This document shows, piece after piece, positions 7,822 through 14,713 of a stretch of DNA of 20,387 bases. Origin of the DNA: an uncultured Clostridia bacterium (GTDB lineage: Bacteria > Bacillota > Clostridia > Lachnospirales > Bianqueaceae); the NCBI GenBank assembly GCA_947570515.1, contig CANOUM010000009.1, positions 1 through 20,387 on the forward strand, read 5' to 3'. A program made the translations under genes and the position numbers. Under the pieces are notes generated by a model, which saw only the letters and a program-made list of their open reading frames with translations, was not told the origin of the DNA and made no database searches. How positions within the stretch are numbered: position 1 is the first letter of the stretch; the number at the start of each line of letters is the position of its first letter.

Positions 7822-8572
7822 CAGGAAAGTTAAAAAAGCGCTTAGCTGGGCGGCTGTAGCCGTGTTCTGGCAGCTGGCGTATAACGGAGTGGGGAGAGAC
7901 CTGCTATTGGCCTCTCCCATCTCTGTATGTAAGCGGCTGGGAGAGCTTGTGATACAGCAGAGCTTCTGGCAGATTATTATGAGCTCCTTTTTTCGGATTA
8001 TGGGCGGATTTGTGCTGGGGCTGCTGCTGGGGACGGTGCTGGGCATTCTGACTGCCAGATGGGCTTTGGCTTACCGCCTTCTGCAGCTGCCGATGAATAT
8101 TATCAAGGCAACGCCGGTGGCTTCTTTTGTCATTTTAGCGCTGGTATGGATCAGCGGAAAGAATCTTTCGGTATTCATTGCATTTTTGATGGTGCTGCCC
8201 ATGGTGTGGAGTAATGTGGATCAGGGACTGAAAAGCGCTGACGTTCAGCTTCTGGAGGCGGCCGGGACCTATCGGCTTAGTCGCTGGCAGACCGCGCATG
8301 CAGTATATATTCCGGCCGTTATGCCGTATTTTCTTTCCGTGTGCCGGGTGGCCATGGGATTCGCATGGAAAGCCGGCATTGCCGGTGAGGTGATCGCCAT
8401 TCCGAAAAATGCCATCGGGACGCAGCTCTATGATGCCAAAATCTACTTAGAAACCAACGATCTGTTTGCATGGACGGTTGTGATTATTGTGCTGTCAGTA
8501 TTGATCGAAAAGCTGTTTACAAAAGGCATAGGCTGGATTGCCAAAAAATGGGGGGCGTGCAATGAAAATTGA
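7808..8572 (+). CDS. ABC transporter permease (SsuC/TauC/ThiX-like)
   Basis: About 254 residues with six or so hydrophobic segments and the BPD_transp_1 fold: IMGGFVLGLLLGTVLGIL, the ATPVASFVILALVWISG segment, and the EAA-loop region LLEAAGTYRLSRWQTAHAVYIPA that contacts the ATPase. The conserved AWKAGIAGEVIAIPKNAIG segment is typical of the sulfonate/taurine/HMP permeases. The start is uncertain: the frame is open from a TTG at 7775, with ATGs at 7793, 7796, 7808 and 7811, none with a good ribosome site. I chose 7808 because it overlaps the end of the lipoprotein gene and starts just before the first membrane helix. Translation is probably coupled to the preceding gene. It overlaps the ATPase gene by 11 bp. 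Confidence 0.88.
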   Translation: MMQINRKVKKALSWAAVAVFWQLAYNGVGRDLLLASPISVCKRLGELVIQQSFWQIIMSSFFRIMGGFVLGLLLGTVLGILTARWALAYRLLQLPMNIIKATPVASFVILALVWISGKNLSVFIAFLMVLPMVWSNVDQGLKSADVQLLEAAGTYRLSRWQTAHAVYIPAVMPYFLSVCRVAMGFAWKAGIAGEVIAIPKNAIGTQLYDAKIYLETNDLFAWTVVIIVLSVLIEKLFTKGIGWIAKKWGACNEN

Positions 8573-9152
8573 AGTGAAGGATCTTTCCTTCGCATATGAA
8601 GCGCAATCCGTACTGCGGGGAGTTAGCTTTACGCTTACCGGAGATCAGCCGGTAGTGCTGCTTGGAGGCTCAGGACAGGGAAAGACAACGCTGCTGCGCC
8701 TTCTGGCAGGACTTCTTACGCCGCAAGGCGGCCAAATTGACGGCATTCATGCCAGCACGCGTATCGCTGTGATGTTTCAGGAGGATCGTTTGTTTCCGCA
8801 GATGAGCGTGTGGAAAAATTTAAAATTGATCCGTCCTGATTTAACGCGGCAGCAGGCGGCGGGGATATTGGCAGAACTGGATTTAGAAGAAAAGGTGCTG
8901 GAGCAGCTGCCGCGCGAGCTCTCCGGCGGAATGCGGCGCAGAATCGCGCTCGCCAGGGCGCTTTTGTTTGAAGCGGAGCTGGTGCTCATGGATGAGCCAT
9001 TTCAGGGACTGGATGTGTATACCCGTGCCTGTGCGCTGCAGGCAGTGCGCAAATGGACACAGGGGCGGCCATTGCTGCTCATTTCTCATGAGCCGGATGA
9101 TGCGCAGGCGCTGGGAGCTAGAGTAATGAGACTGGAGGAAATTGGATCATGA
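8562..9152 (+). CDS. ABC transporter ATP-binding protein, short form
   Basis: A 196-residue ATPase that drives import with the preceding permease. Walker A is GGSGQGKT at residues 35-42, the Q-loop is in MFQED, the signature is LSGGM at 120-124, Walker B with the catalytic Glu is LVLMDEP ending at Asp144-Glu145, and the H-loop is His176 in ISHE. The start ATG follows a G-rich stretch at 8550-8555 and lies inside the 3' end of the permease gene; an in-frame upstream ATG at 8538 gives a less likely extended product. At 196 residues it lacks the C-terminal extension of SsuB/TauB (about 250). The last bases overlap the next start as ATGA, so the radical SAM gene is translationally coupled. Confidence 0.93.
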   Translation: MKIEVKDLSFAYEAQSVLRGVSFTLTGDQPVVLLGGSGQGKTTLLRLLAGLLTPQGGQIDGIHASTRIAVMFQEDRLFPQMSVWKNLKLIRPDLTRQQAAGILAELDLEEKVLEQLPRELSGGMRRRIALARALLFEAELVLMDEPFQGLDVYTRACALQAVRKWTQGRPLLLISHEPDDAQALGARVMRLEEIGS

Positions 9153-10129
9153 CAAAGCAGGAAATTATGGAGGTATTTCAGCTGCCGCGTGCTGAGTATG
9201 AAGCTGTCATAAGGCCGCGTGCCTTTCAGATGCTGAAAAGCATGAAACGGGGGATTAGTCCCGTTGCCATGCTGGGCTACAGCAATATATGCAAAAATCA
9301 GTGTCTGTACTGCGGTATGCGGGCAGGCAATGCCGGTTTGCCGCGCTACCGCTTTAATGAAGAGGAAATTATAGGTTCGGTTCAGGCGGCATATGACATG
9401 GGGCTGCGCCGGTTATTTCTGATTTCGGGAGAGGATCCTAAATATCCGTTTGAGACGCTGCTGCGTGTGATTGAAAAGGCTAAGCAGCTCGGATTTATGA
9501 GGGTGAGTCTTGGAGCCGGCGAGTTCTCTAAAACGCAGTATAAAGAGCTAAAAGCGGCAGGGCTTGATGAATATGTAATGAAGTTTGAGATGTCGCACAA
9601 GGAGACGTTTGAGAGGCTGAATCCCTCGACTACATTTGAAAAAAGAAATCAGGCAATTGGCTGGATTCAGGAGGCGGGACTCGATCTCGGCTCCGGCAAT
9701 ATTGTGGATTATCCGGGACAGACGCTGGAGGAGCTGGCAGATGATATTTTGCTGATGCAGGAGCTTTCGATCAGCTGGGCGCCGAATATTCCATATATGC
9801 CGGCAGCGGGTACACCGCTGGCTGTGCAGGAGAATGGCACGCCCAGCCCCCGAGGCAGCATTGATAAGATGCAGCGAGAAATTTCGCTGGTACGGCTTTT
9901 ATTGCCACAGTGCGACATTACGGCGCAGCAGCCGGGCGAGGATATACGAGGGGGTCTTTCGGATCAGCAGGGAAATGCAGAGGCCGTGCGTTCTGGTGCC
10001 AATGTATTATTTGTCGACTTGCTTCCGGCGGCGCAGGCCGGGAATTTTCATGTGATTGATCATAGAGTGATCGCCGGCTTGGAGCATGTGAAAGAGATTG
10101 CTAAGATGACGGGACTTGAAGTGATATAA
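9149..10129 (+). CDS. Radical SAM enzyme, HydE/PylB/BioB-like with BATS-type C-terminus
   Basis: A 326-residue cytoplasmic enzyme. Cys48, Cys52 and Cys55 form the CX3CX2C motif in NICKNQCLYCG that holds the 4Fe-4S cluster which cleaves S-adenosylmethionine. The order of motifs follows HydE of [FeFe]-hydrogenase maturation and PylB: RYRF after the cluster, FLISGEDP, SLGAGEFS, a LNPSTTFEKRNQ segment, NIVDYPGQTLEELADDI, and SGANVLFVDLLP in the BATS-like C-terminal part. It differs in an acidic-Gly segment (QQPGEDIRGGLSDQQGN, about residues 256-272) and ends soon after the BATS region, without the extra C-terminal cysteines of some HydE proteins. It is coupled to the ABC importer, and no hydF or hydG is nearby, so automatic naming as HydE would be unsafe. 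Substrate unknown. Confidence 0.9.
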   Translation: MTKQEIMEVFQLPRAEYEAVIRPRAFQMLKSMKRGISPVAMLGYSNICKNQCLYCGMRAGNAGLPRYRFNEEEIIGSVQAAYDMGLRRLFLISGEDPKYPFETLLRVIEKAKQLGFMRVSLGAGEFSKTQYKELKAAGLDEYVMKFEMSHKETFERLNPSTTFEKRNQAIGWIQEAGLDLGSGNIVDYPGQTLEELADDILLMQELSISWAPNIPYMPAAGTPLAVQENGTPSPRGSIDKMQREISLVRLLLPQCDITAQQPGEDIRGGLSDQQGNAEAVRSGANVLFVDLLPAAQAGNFHVIDHRVIAGLEHVKEIAKMTGLEVI

Positions 10130-10130
10130 A

Positions 10131-10190
10131 CAGAAGAAGAGGATAAGCTTGATATACAGCGCATATCAGGCTTGTCCTCTTCTTTTTTAT
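10131..10190 (+). terminator. Rho-independent terminator of the radical SAM operon
   Basis: A long imperfect hairpin: AGAAGAGGA-TAAGC-T-TGATAT on the left (about 10132-10155) pairs with ATATCA-GGCTTG-TCCTCTTCT on the right (about 10163-10183), followed by TTTTTTATTTATA. It closes the five-gene unit and separates it from the serine hydrolase region. Confidence 0.92.
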
Positions 10191-10211
10191 TTATATATGG
10201 CAAAGTTTAGC

Positions 10212-10241
10212 TTGCAGCAGGGTGTTGTTTCCGGATATAAT
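10212..10241 (+). promoter_or_regulatory. Possible promoter for the serine hydrolase-cysE-HAD genes
   Basis: A perfect TATAAT (10236-10241) with TTGCAG 18 bases upstream (10212-10217). The -35 match is poor (TTG only), so this rests mainly on the -10 box and on its place between a terminator and the next gene. Confidence 0.4.
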
Positions 10242-10260
10242 AAGCGCAGTCAGATGTGTT

Positions 10261-10283
10261 TGCGTTACACATGTAGCAACGCA
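10261..10283 (+). promoter_or_regulatory. Inverted repeat in the serine hydrolase leader
   Basis: TGCGTT-N11-AACGCA, a perfect 6-bp dyad about 20 bp after the putative -10 box and 43 bp before the start codon. Position and spacing would suit a dimeric regulator site or a small RNA hairpin. No other copy was noticed in the window. Confidence 0.35.
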
Positions 10284-10325
10284 TTCCAATAAAAAGAACT
10301 TTAAAGCAGAAAGCGAGATGCAGTC

Positions 10326-11333
10326 ATGAACATAGATGCGGTCATGGATAAGCAGTTTAGAGGCAATATTTATATTGTGCAAAATGGAAAAGTGATCTAT
10401 GAAAGAGAAAGCGGCTTCGCTGATCTGCCGAATCAAATTCCAAACAAGCGAGAAACAAAATTTGCCAGCGCATCTGCAGGCAAGGTATTTGTTGCCGTCG
10501 GCATTCTGCAGCTGATCGAACAGGGTAGGCTGCATTTTGATGATACGCTGGGGCAGTTTCTGGGGGCAGAGCTAGGGAAAATGGATCCGGCGGTTACGAT
10601 CCGGCAGCTCCTGACGCATACCTCCGGCGTACCGGATTATTTTGACGAAAGTGTAATGGACGAGTATGAAGAGCTGTGGACAGATTTTCCTAATTATAAA
10701 ATCAGGCATAACCGTGACCTTCTCCCTCTTTTTATTCACAAGCCGATGATGTATCCAAGGGGAGAACGCTTTCAATATAATAATTCCGGCTATGTACTGC
10801 TTGCGCTAATCATAGAAAAAATCACGGAAATGGAGTTTGACGAATATCTTAAGATAAATGTATTTGATCCCTGCAAGATGACGGGGACAGGGTACTATGA
10901 GCTTGATAAGCTTCCTGCTAACTGTGCTCATCATTATATTTATTCTGCAGATACCGGGGATTACCGCACCAACATCTATTCTGTGGATGCAAAGGGAACG
11001 GGGGCAGGATGAGCCTTTATTACAGTGGCCTATATAGTGATTTTTTGGACGGCTCTGCTGGAAGGACGGCTTCTTTCAAATGCAATGGTCAGTGAGATGC
11101 TCAGCAAGCAAAGCGGAGACGGTCTCGATGAGGAAGAAGGCTATTATGGCTACGGCGTATGGATCATCGACAATGAGAAAGGGGCGGATATCGCCTATTT
11201 TCAGGGCTGTGATCCCGGCGTCAGCTTTATTTCAGAATATAATCCCAATACAGAAACCATCGCTGTACTGGTAAGCAATTATGGCGATAATGTTTGGAAG
11301 GAAATGCGTAAAATCAGAAAGGAAGAATTATGA
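10326..11333 (+). pseudogene. Serine hydrolase (class C beta-lactamase-like) interrupted by one in-frame TGA
   Basis: One continuous frame of 335 codons is broken only by TGA at codon 229 (11010-11012). Before it lie the SxxK motif of the penicillin-binding/beta-lactamase fold (Ser50-Ala-Gly-Lys53 in SASAGKVF), RQLLTHTSGVPDY and Tyr151-Asn-Asn153 (YxN). After it the same frame continues with the expected AFITVA, FWTALLEG, YGYGVW and DPGVSF segments. Family members usually read GAGGAF where this has G-A-G-stop-A-F, so a single GGA to TGA change explains the break. No signal peptide is seen. The first half keeps Ser, Lys and Tyr but loses the C-terminal strand lining the active site. A GTG at 11025 could allow restart but yields no catalytic serine. 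The end overlaps cysE by ATGA. A sequencing error remains possible. Confidence 0.82.
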
Positions 11334-12211
11334 TTTCAGAGTGGCTCGTTTCGGAGACGGCAGAGCAGGTAGCGCAGCTGATGCAATATCATCAGATATC
11401 CGAAAATCCGCTTGGCGGCTATGGTATGAAAAAAAGGGTGGAAAAGCTCATTCAGCTGCTGCGGACGGCGATGTATCCCAGTATTTATTATGAAGGGGTG
11501 CCGGAAGCAAAGTTTTTGCAGGCCATCGTGACGCAGCACTGGCAAAAGGCCGCGATGCTTCTCTATGGCATGGCGTGTGATGTGCTGCCTAACGAATGCC
11601 GCAAAGCGGAAAAGGATGGAGCACATTGTACGCACTGCGTAGAGAAAGCGGAGCAGCTGGTTAAAGAATTTATGGAAAGTCTTCCGGAGATCAGCCGCGT
11701 ACTGAGTACGGATATCCAGGCTGCGTATGAGGGAGATCCGGCAGCCCGGTCGCCGGAGGAGGTGATGCTGGCCTACCCTGCCTTTGAGACGATTACGGTC
11801 TTTAGGCTGGCGCATCGCTTGTTTGAGCTGCATATGCCGCTGATTCCACGGATGATGACAGAATACGCACATCAGCAGACAGGTATCGACATTCATCCGG
11901 GAGCGACGATTGGAGAGTATTTCTTTATTGATCATGGCACGGGAGTCGTGATTGGTGAAACATGTCGTATCGGTGAGCATGTAAAGCTGTATCAGGGCGT
12001 TACACTGGGGGCTAAAAGCTTCCGGCATGATGAAGAAGGACGTCTGGTTAAGGGCGGCAAACGGCATCCGGACGTAGGCAGTCATGTGGTGATCTATGCG
12101 GGTGCTACCGTGCTGGGCGGCGACACCGTGATTGGCGATGGGAGCGTAATCGGGGGCAGCGTATGGCTCACACATTCTGTGCCGGCCGGCAGCAAAATTT
12201 ATAACCAATGA
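11330..12211 (+). CDS. cysE: Serine O-acetyltransferase
   Basis: A 293-residue enzyme that makes O-acetylserine from serine and acetyl-CoA, the first step of cysteine synthesis. The N-terminal helical domain (about residues 1-175) ends in FETITVFRLAHRLFEL. The C-terminal left-handed beta-helix of hexapeptide repeats contains GIDIHPGATIGEYFFIDHGT, GVVIGET, LYQGVTLGA and KRHPDVG, with the His residues used in catalysis. The HDEEGRLVKGG insertion between QGVTLGA and KRHPDV resembles the longer serine acetyltransferases of Clostridia and Bacteroidetes rather than E. coli CysE. The ATG overlaps the stop of the broken serine hydrolase by 4 bp and is preceded by AAGGAAG, so its translation does not depend only on coupling. 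No promoter is seen directly in front. Confidence 0.93.
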   Translation: MISEWLVSETAEQVAQLMQYHQISENPLGGYGMKKRVEKLIQLLRTAMYPSIYYEGVPEAKFLQAIVTQHWQKAAMLLYGMACDVLPNECRKAEKDGAHCTHCVEKAEQLVKEFMESLPEISRVLSTDIQAAYEGDPAARSPEEVMLAYPAFETITVFRLAHRLFELHMPLIPRMMTEYAHQQTGIDIHPGATIGEYFFIDHGTGVVIGETCRIGEHVKLYQGVTLGAKSFRHDEEGRLVKGGKRHPDVGSHVVIYAGATVLGGDTVIGDGSVIGGSVWLTHSVPAGSKIYNQ

Positions 12212-12226
12212 AAAGGAAATCAACCC

Positions 12227-13036
12227 ATGAATCAACAGACGCTTTATGTATCGGATCTGGATGGAACACTGCTGCGAAGAGATGAACGCACCTCTGCGTA
12301 TACCAATGAGGTAATCAACCGGATGACTAAGCAGGGAATGCTGTTTTCTTATGCGACAGCACGTTCAAGTGTAACAGCAAAGCAGGTCACGGCAGGACTG
12401 GAGGCTAAGATTCCGATCATTGTCTATAACGGAGCCTTTATTCTTGATAATCAGACAGGAAAAGTGCTGGCGGCTAACTACTTTGAAGATGACGTCAGAG
12501 ATCTGCTGCAGGATCTGCTCGCAAAAGGAGTATATCCCATTGTGTATGCCATGATCGACGGTGCGGAGAGGTTTTCATACTGGGAAGGAAAATGTTCTAA
12601 GGGAATGTTTGATTTTATTGCGACCAGAAATGACAGCCGCAAGCGGCCGGTAGAAAGCGAAGAGGCGCTGCTGGAAGGAAACTGTTTTTATATTACCTGC
12701 ATTGAATCAGAAGAAAAGCTAAAGCCCTTATATGATACCTATCAGGAGAAGTATCACTGTGTGTATCAAAAGGATATTTATTCTGGAGAGCAGTGGCTGG
12801 AGATCATGCCCAAACAGACAACAAAGGCTCATGCGATATGTCAGCTAAAGCAGCTATTAGGATGCGATTATGTGATTGCTTTTGGAGACGGGATCAATGA
12901 TAAAGAAATGTTTCAAATAGCAAACGAAAGCTATGCAGTAGCCAATGCGGCACACGCATTGAAACAGCTTGCCACGGGCGTAATCGGAAGCAATGAAGAG
13001 GACGGCGTTGCGCGCTGGCTTGATGAAAATGCATAA
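12227..13036 (+). CDS. HAD-superfamily hydrolase, Cof/YidA type
   Basis: A 269-residue cytoplasmic phosphatase. Motif I is DLDGT, with the nucleophile Asp10 and acid/base Asp12; motif II lies in SYATARS; motif III includes the Lys of PKQTTKAHA; motif IV is FGDGIND with Asp221 and Asp225. The cap inserted between motifs II and III (about residues 85-185) marks the Cof (C2) subfamily, which dephosphorylates sugar phosphates, flavin precursors or pyridoxal phosphate. The C-terminal AVANAAHALKQLA and GVARWL stretches are family hallmarks. AAAGGAAA precedes the ATG 16 bp after cysE, so it is probably co-transcribed with it. The substrate cannot be read from the sequence. Confidence 0.93.
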   Translation: MNQQTLYVSDLDGTLLRRDERTSAYTNEVINRMTKQGMLFSYATARSSVTAKQVTAGLEAKIPIIVYNGAFILDNQTGKVLAANYFEDDVRDLLQDLLAKGVYPIVYAMIDGAERFSYWEGKCSKGMFDFIATRNDSRKRPVESEEALLEGNCFYITCIESEEKLKPLYDTYQEKYHCVYQKDIYSGEQWLEIMPKQTTKAHAICQLKQLLGCDYVIAFGDGINDKEMFQIANESYAVANAAHALKQLATGVIGSNEEDGVARWLDENA

Positions 13037-13043
13037 TCTATCC

Positions 13044-13072
13044 TTGCTTTTACAGCGCGCAGAGTGTATAAT
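13044..13072 (+). promoter_or_regulatory. Promoter of pyrB-pyrI
   Basis: TTGCTT (13044-13049), a 17-base spacer and TATAAT (13067-13072), 51 bp before the pyrB start. The leader is only about 45 bases, too short for a PyrR-type attenuator, and no terminator hairpin is present in it. Confidence 0.88.
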
Positions 13073-13110
13073 GCTATGAAATGTCACAGGTAAGCTGTAT
13101 AACTGAAAAC

Positions 13111-13116
13111 GGAGGT
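13111..13116 (+). promoter_or_regulatory. Ribosome binding site that fixes the TTG start of pyrB
   Basis: GGAGGT lies 7 bases before TTG at 13124. The next in-frame ATG (codon 8) would remove the conserved N-terminal RHFLNP and has no ribosome site, so the TTG is the likely start. Confidence 0.85.
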
Positions 13117-13123
13117 ATATATT

Positions 13124-14041
13124 TTGCGTCACTTTTTAAATCCAATGGACTTTTCGGTAGAAGAATGGGACAAGCTGCTGGATCTGGCAGAAGCGATTAA
13201 AAATGATCCTCAAAAATACGCTCATGTATGCGATGGAAAGAAGATTGCAACGCTGTTTTATGAAGCGAGTACTCGGACGCGCCTGAGCTTTGAAGCAGCT
13301 ATGCTCAATCTGGGCGGCTCAGTTTTGGGATTTCATTCTGCGGAGTCGAGCTCCGTTTCCAAAGGGGAAAGCGTAAGCGATACAATTCGGGTGGTATCCT
13401 GCTTTGCGGACATCTGCGCAATGCGCCATCCAAAAGAAGGCGCACCGATGGTAGCGGCGGCTAAATCCAGTATTCCGGTCATCAATGCAGGAGATGGAGG
13501 CCATCAGCATCCTTCGCAGACCTTGACAGATTTGTTTACGATCCGCTCATTAAAAGGCCGGTTGGAAAATCTGACGATCGGACTGTGCGGCGATCTGAAA
13601 TTTGGACGGACCGTGCATTCGCTCATCAACGCACTTACCCGCTATGCGGGCATTCGCTTTGTGCTGATTTCGCCGGAGGCACTGCGTGTACCAAGCTATA
13701 TCCGGGATGAGGTGCTGGAGCAGAAGAATATACCATTTAAAGAGGTGGAGAATCTGGATTCCGTTATGCCAGAGCTGGATATTTTATACATGACGCGTAT
13801 TCAGAAGGAGCGGTTCTTTAATGAGGAGGAATATATTCGGCTGAAGGATAGCTATATTTTGGATGCGGCGAAGATGAAACTGGCCAAAGAGGATATGCTG
13901 GTGCTGCACCCGCTGCCGCGTGTCAATGAGATTGCCGTAGAGGTGGATGATGATCCGCGGGCGGCTTATTTTAAACAGGTACAGTATGGAATGTACGCGC
14001 GCATGGCGCTGATTATGACGCTGCTGGGGCTGGCAGAATAA
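13124..14041 (+). CDS. pyrB: Aspartate carbamoyltransferase catalytic chain
   Basis: A 305-residue enzyme, the usual length, that joins carbamoyl phosphate and aspartate to make N-carbamoylaspartate, the committed step of pyrimidine synthesis. The carbamoyl-phosphate site is Ser49-Thr-Arg-Thr-Arg53 (ASTRTRLSFE). The 80s loop is SSVSKGESVSDT with its catalytic Lys. GGHQHPSQTLTDL and the HPLPRVNEI motif (His262-Pro-Leu-Pro-Arg266) are also present. It starts with TTG behind a strong ribosome site. The regulatory-chain gene follows 19 bp downstream, so the holoenzyme is probably the allosteric PyrB6-PyrI6 type. The promoter is directly upstream. Confidence 0.97.
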   Translation: MRHFLNPMDFSVEEWDKLLDLAEAIKNDPQKYAHVCDGKKIATLFYEASTRTRLSFEAAMLNLGGSVLGFHSAESSSVSKGESVSDTIRVVSCFADICAMRHPKEGAPMVAAAKSSIPVINAGDGGHQHPSQTLTDLFTIRSLKGRLENLTIGLCGDLKFGRTVHSLINALTRYAGIRFVLISPEALRVPSYIRDEVLEQKNIPFKEVENLDSVMPELDILYMTRIQKERFFNEEEYIRLKDSYILDAAKMKLAKEDMLVLHPLPRVNEIAVEVDDDPRAAYFKQVQYGMYARMALIMTLLGLAE

Positions 14042-14060
14042 GGCGAACGGGAGGAATCGT

Positions 14061-14486
14061 ATGTTAAACGTAGGAAAGATTGAACGAGGTATTGTACTGG
14101 ATCACATTAAGGCCGGCTGCGGCATGTCCATCTATCGTGATTTGGGTCTGGACAAGCTGGACTGCTGTGTAGCCATCATTCAGAATGCAAGAAGCGGCAA
14201 GATCGGCCGCAAGGATATCATTAAAATCGAGGATGCCATGTCCGATATTGACCTCAATGCGCTTGGATATATCGATCCGGATATCACAATCAATGTAGTA
14301 GAAAACGGAGAGATTGTGGAGAAACGGCGCATTCAGCTGCCCAAAAGGATTACCGGCGTCATCAAATGCCACAATCCGCGCTGCATTACATCTATCGAGC
14401 AGGAGCTGCCGCATGTGTTTGAGCTCAGCGATGAGGAGCACAAAATCTATCGCTGCATCTACTGTGAAGAAGCGTATAAGCGATAA
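14061..14486 (+). CDS. pyrI: Aspartate carbamoyltransferase regulatory chain
   Basis: A 141-residue protein that binds nucleotides and zinc and controls PyrB. The N-terminal allosteric domain (about residues 1-95) includes GIVLDHIKAGCG and the NARSGKIGRKDIIKIE stretch. The zinc domain has four cysteines, Cys103 and Cys108 (CHNPRC) and Cys132 and Cys135 (CIYC), with spacing equal to the E. coli protein. The ATG follows GGGAGG and lies 19 bp after pyrB; the pair is closed by the terminator at 14492. Members of this family usually respond to CTP and ATP, which would give feedback control at enzyme level, consistent with the lack of a leader attenuator. Confidence 0.96.
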   Translation: MLNVGKIERGIVLDHIKAGCGMSIYRDLGLDKLDCCVAIIQNARSGKIGRKDIIKIEDAMSDIDLNALGYIDPDITINVVENGEIVEKRRIQLPKRITGVIKCHNPRCITSIEQELPHVFELSDEEHKIYRCIYCEEAYKR

Positions 14487-14491
14487 GAGAG

Positions 14492-14528
14492 AGCCTGAAA
14501 ACGAGGAATCGTTTTCGGGCTTTTTTTG
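14492..14528 (+). terminator. Rho-independent terminator of pyrB-pyrI
   Basis: A 13-bp stem with one G-T pair (14492-14504 with 14509-14521) and a GGAA loop, followed by seven T residues. Confidence 0.95.
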
Positions 14529-14572
14529 AAGGACGGCCCAAGAGGACAGGCAGATCCGGCGCAAAAAAACGC

Positions 14573-14601
14573 TGGACGGCCTGAGCATACCGTAGTATAA
14601 T
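14573..14601 (+). promoter_or_regulatory. Promoter of the tandem S9 peptidase genes
   Basis: TGGACG (14573-14578), a 17-base spacer and a perfect TATAAT (14596-14601). The -35 matches the consensus at four of six positions. Confidence 0.75.
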
Positions 14602-14629
14602 AAATTTCATATTAAAACATTTTTAAAAA

Positions 14630-14695
14630 GCCGGCAGCGCCGGCAGCAGGATGATCTGTTCCGCCTTTTTCGCGCTGTGCGCGGCGGGAAGGATC
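14630..14695 (+). other. GC-rich structured leader of the first peptidase gene
   Basis: The roughly 105-base untranslated leader contains two adjacent hairpins. The first is a tandem duplication of GCCGGCAGC (14630-14647), so GCCGGC can pair with GCCGGC across AGC. The second runs from GATC at 14653 to GATC at 14692: TTCCGCC (14659-14665) pairs with GGCGGGAA (14683-14690) with a bulged G, around an inner CGCGC-TGT-GCGCG. The ribosome site AAAGGAG starts just after the second hairpin. No known riboswitch class was recognised. Confidence 0.55.
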
Positions 14696-14713
14696 CAATG
14701 AAAGGAGATTCAA

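Noticed and set aside
11010..11012. TGA as a selenocysteine codon in the serine hydrolase
   Set aside because: The position is glycine in the family, is not catalytic, and no convincing bacterial SECIS hairpin follows. A nonsense change from GGA is simpler.
14625..14647. Minus-strand terminator (GCCGGC hairpin followed by TTTTT)
   Set aside because: No minus-strand gene leads into it; it lies in the leader of the plus-strand peptidase gene, so it is treated as leader structure.
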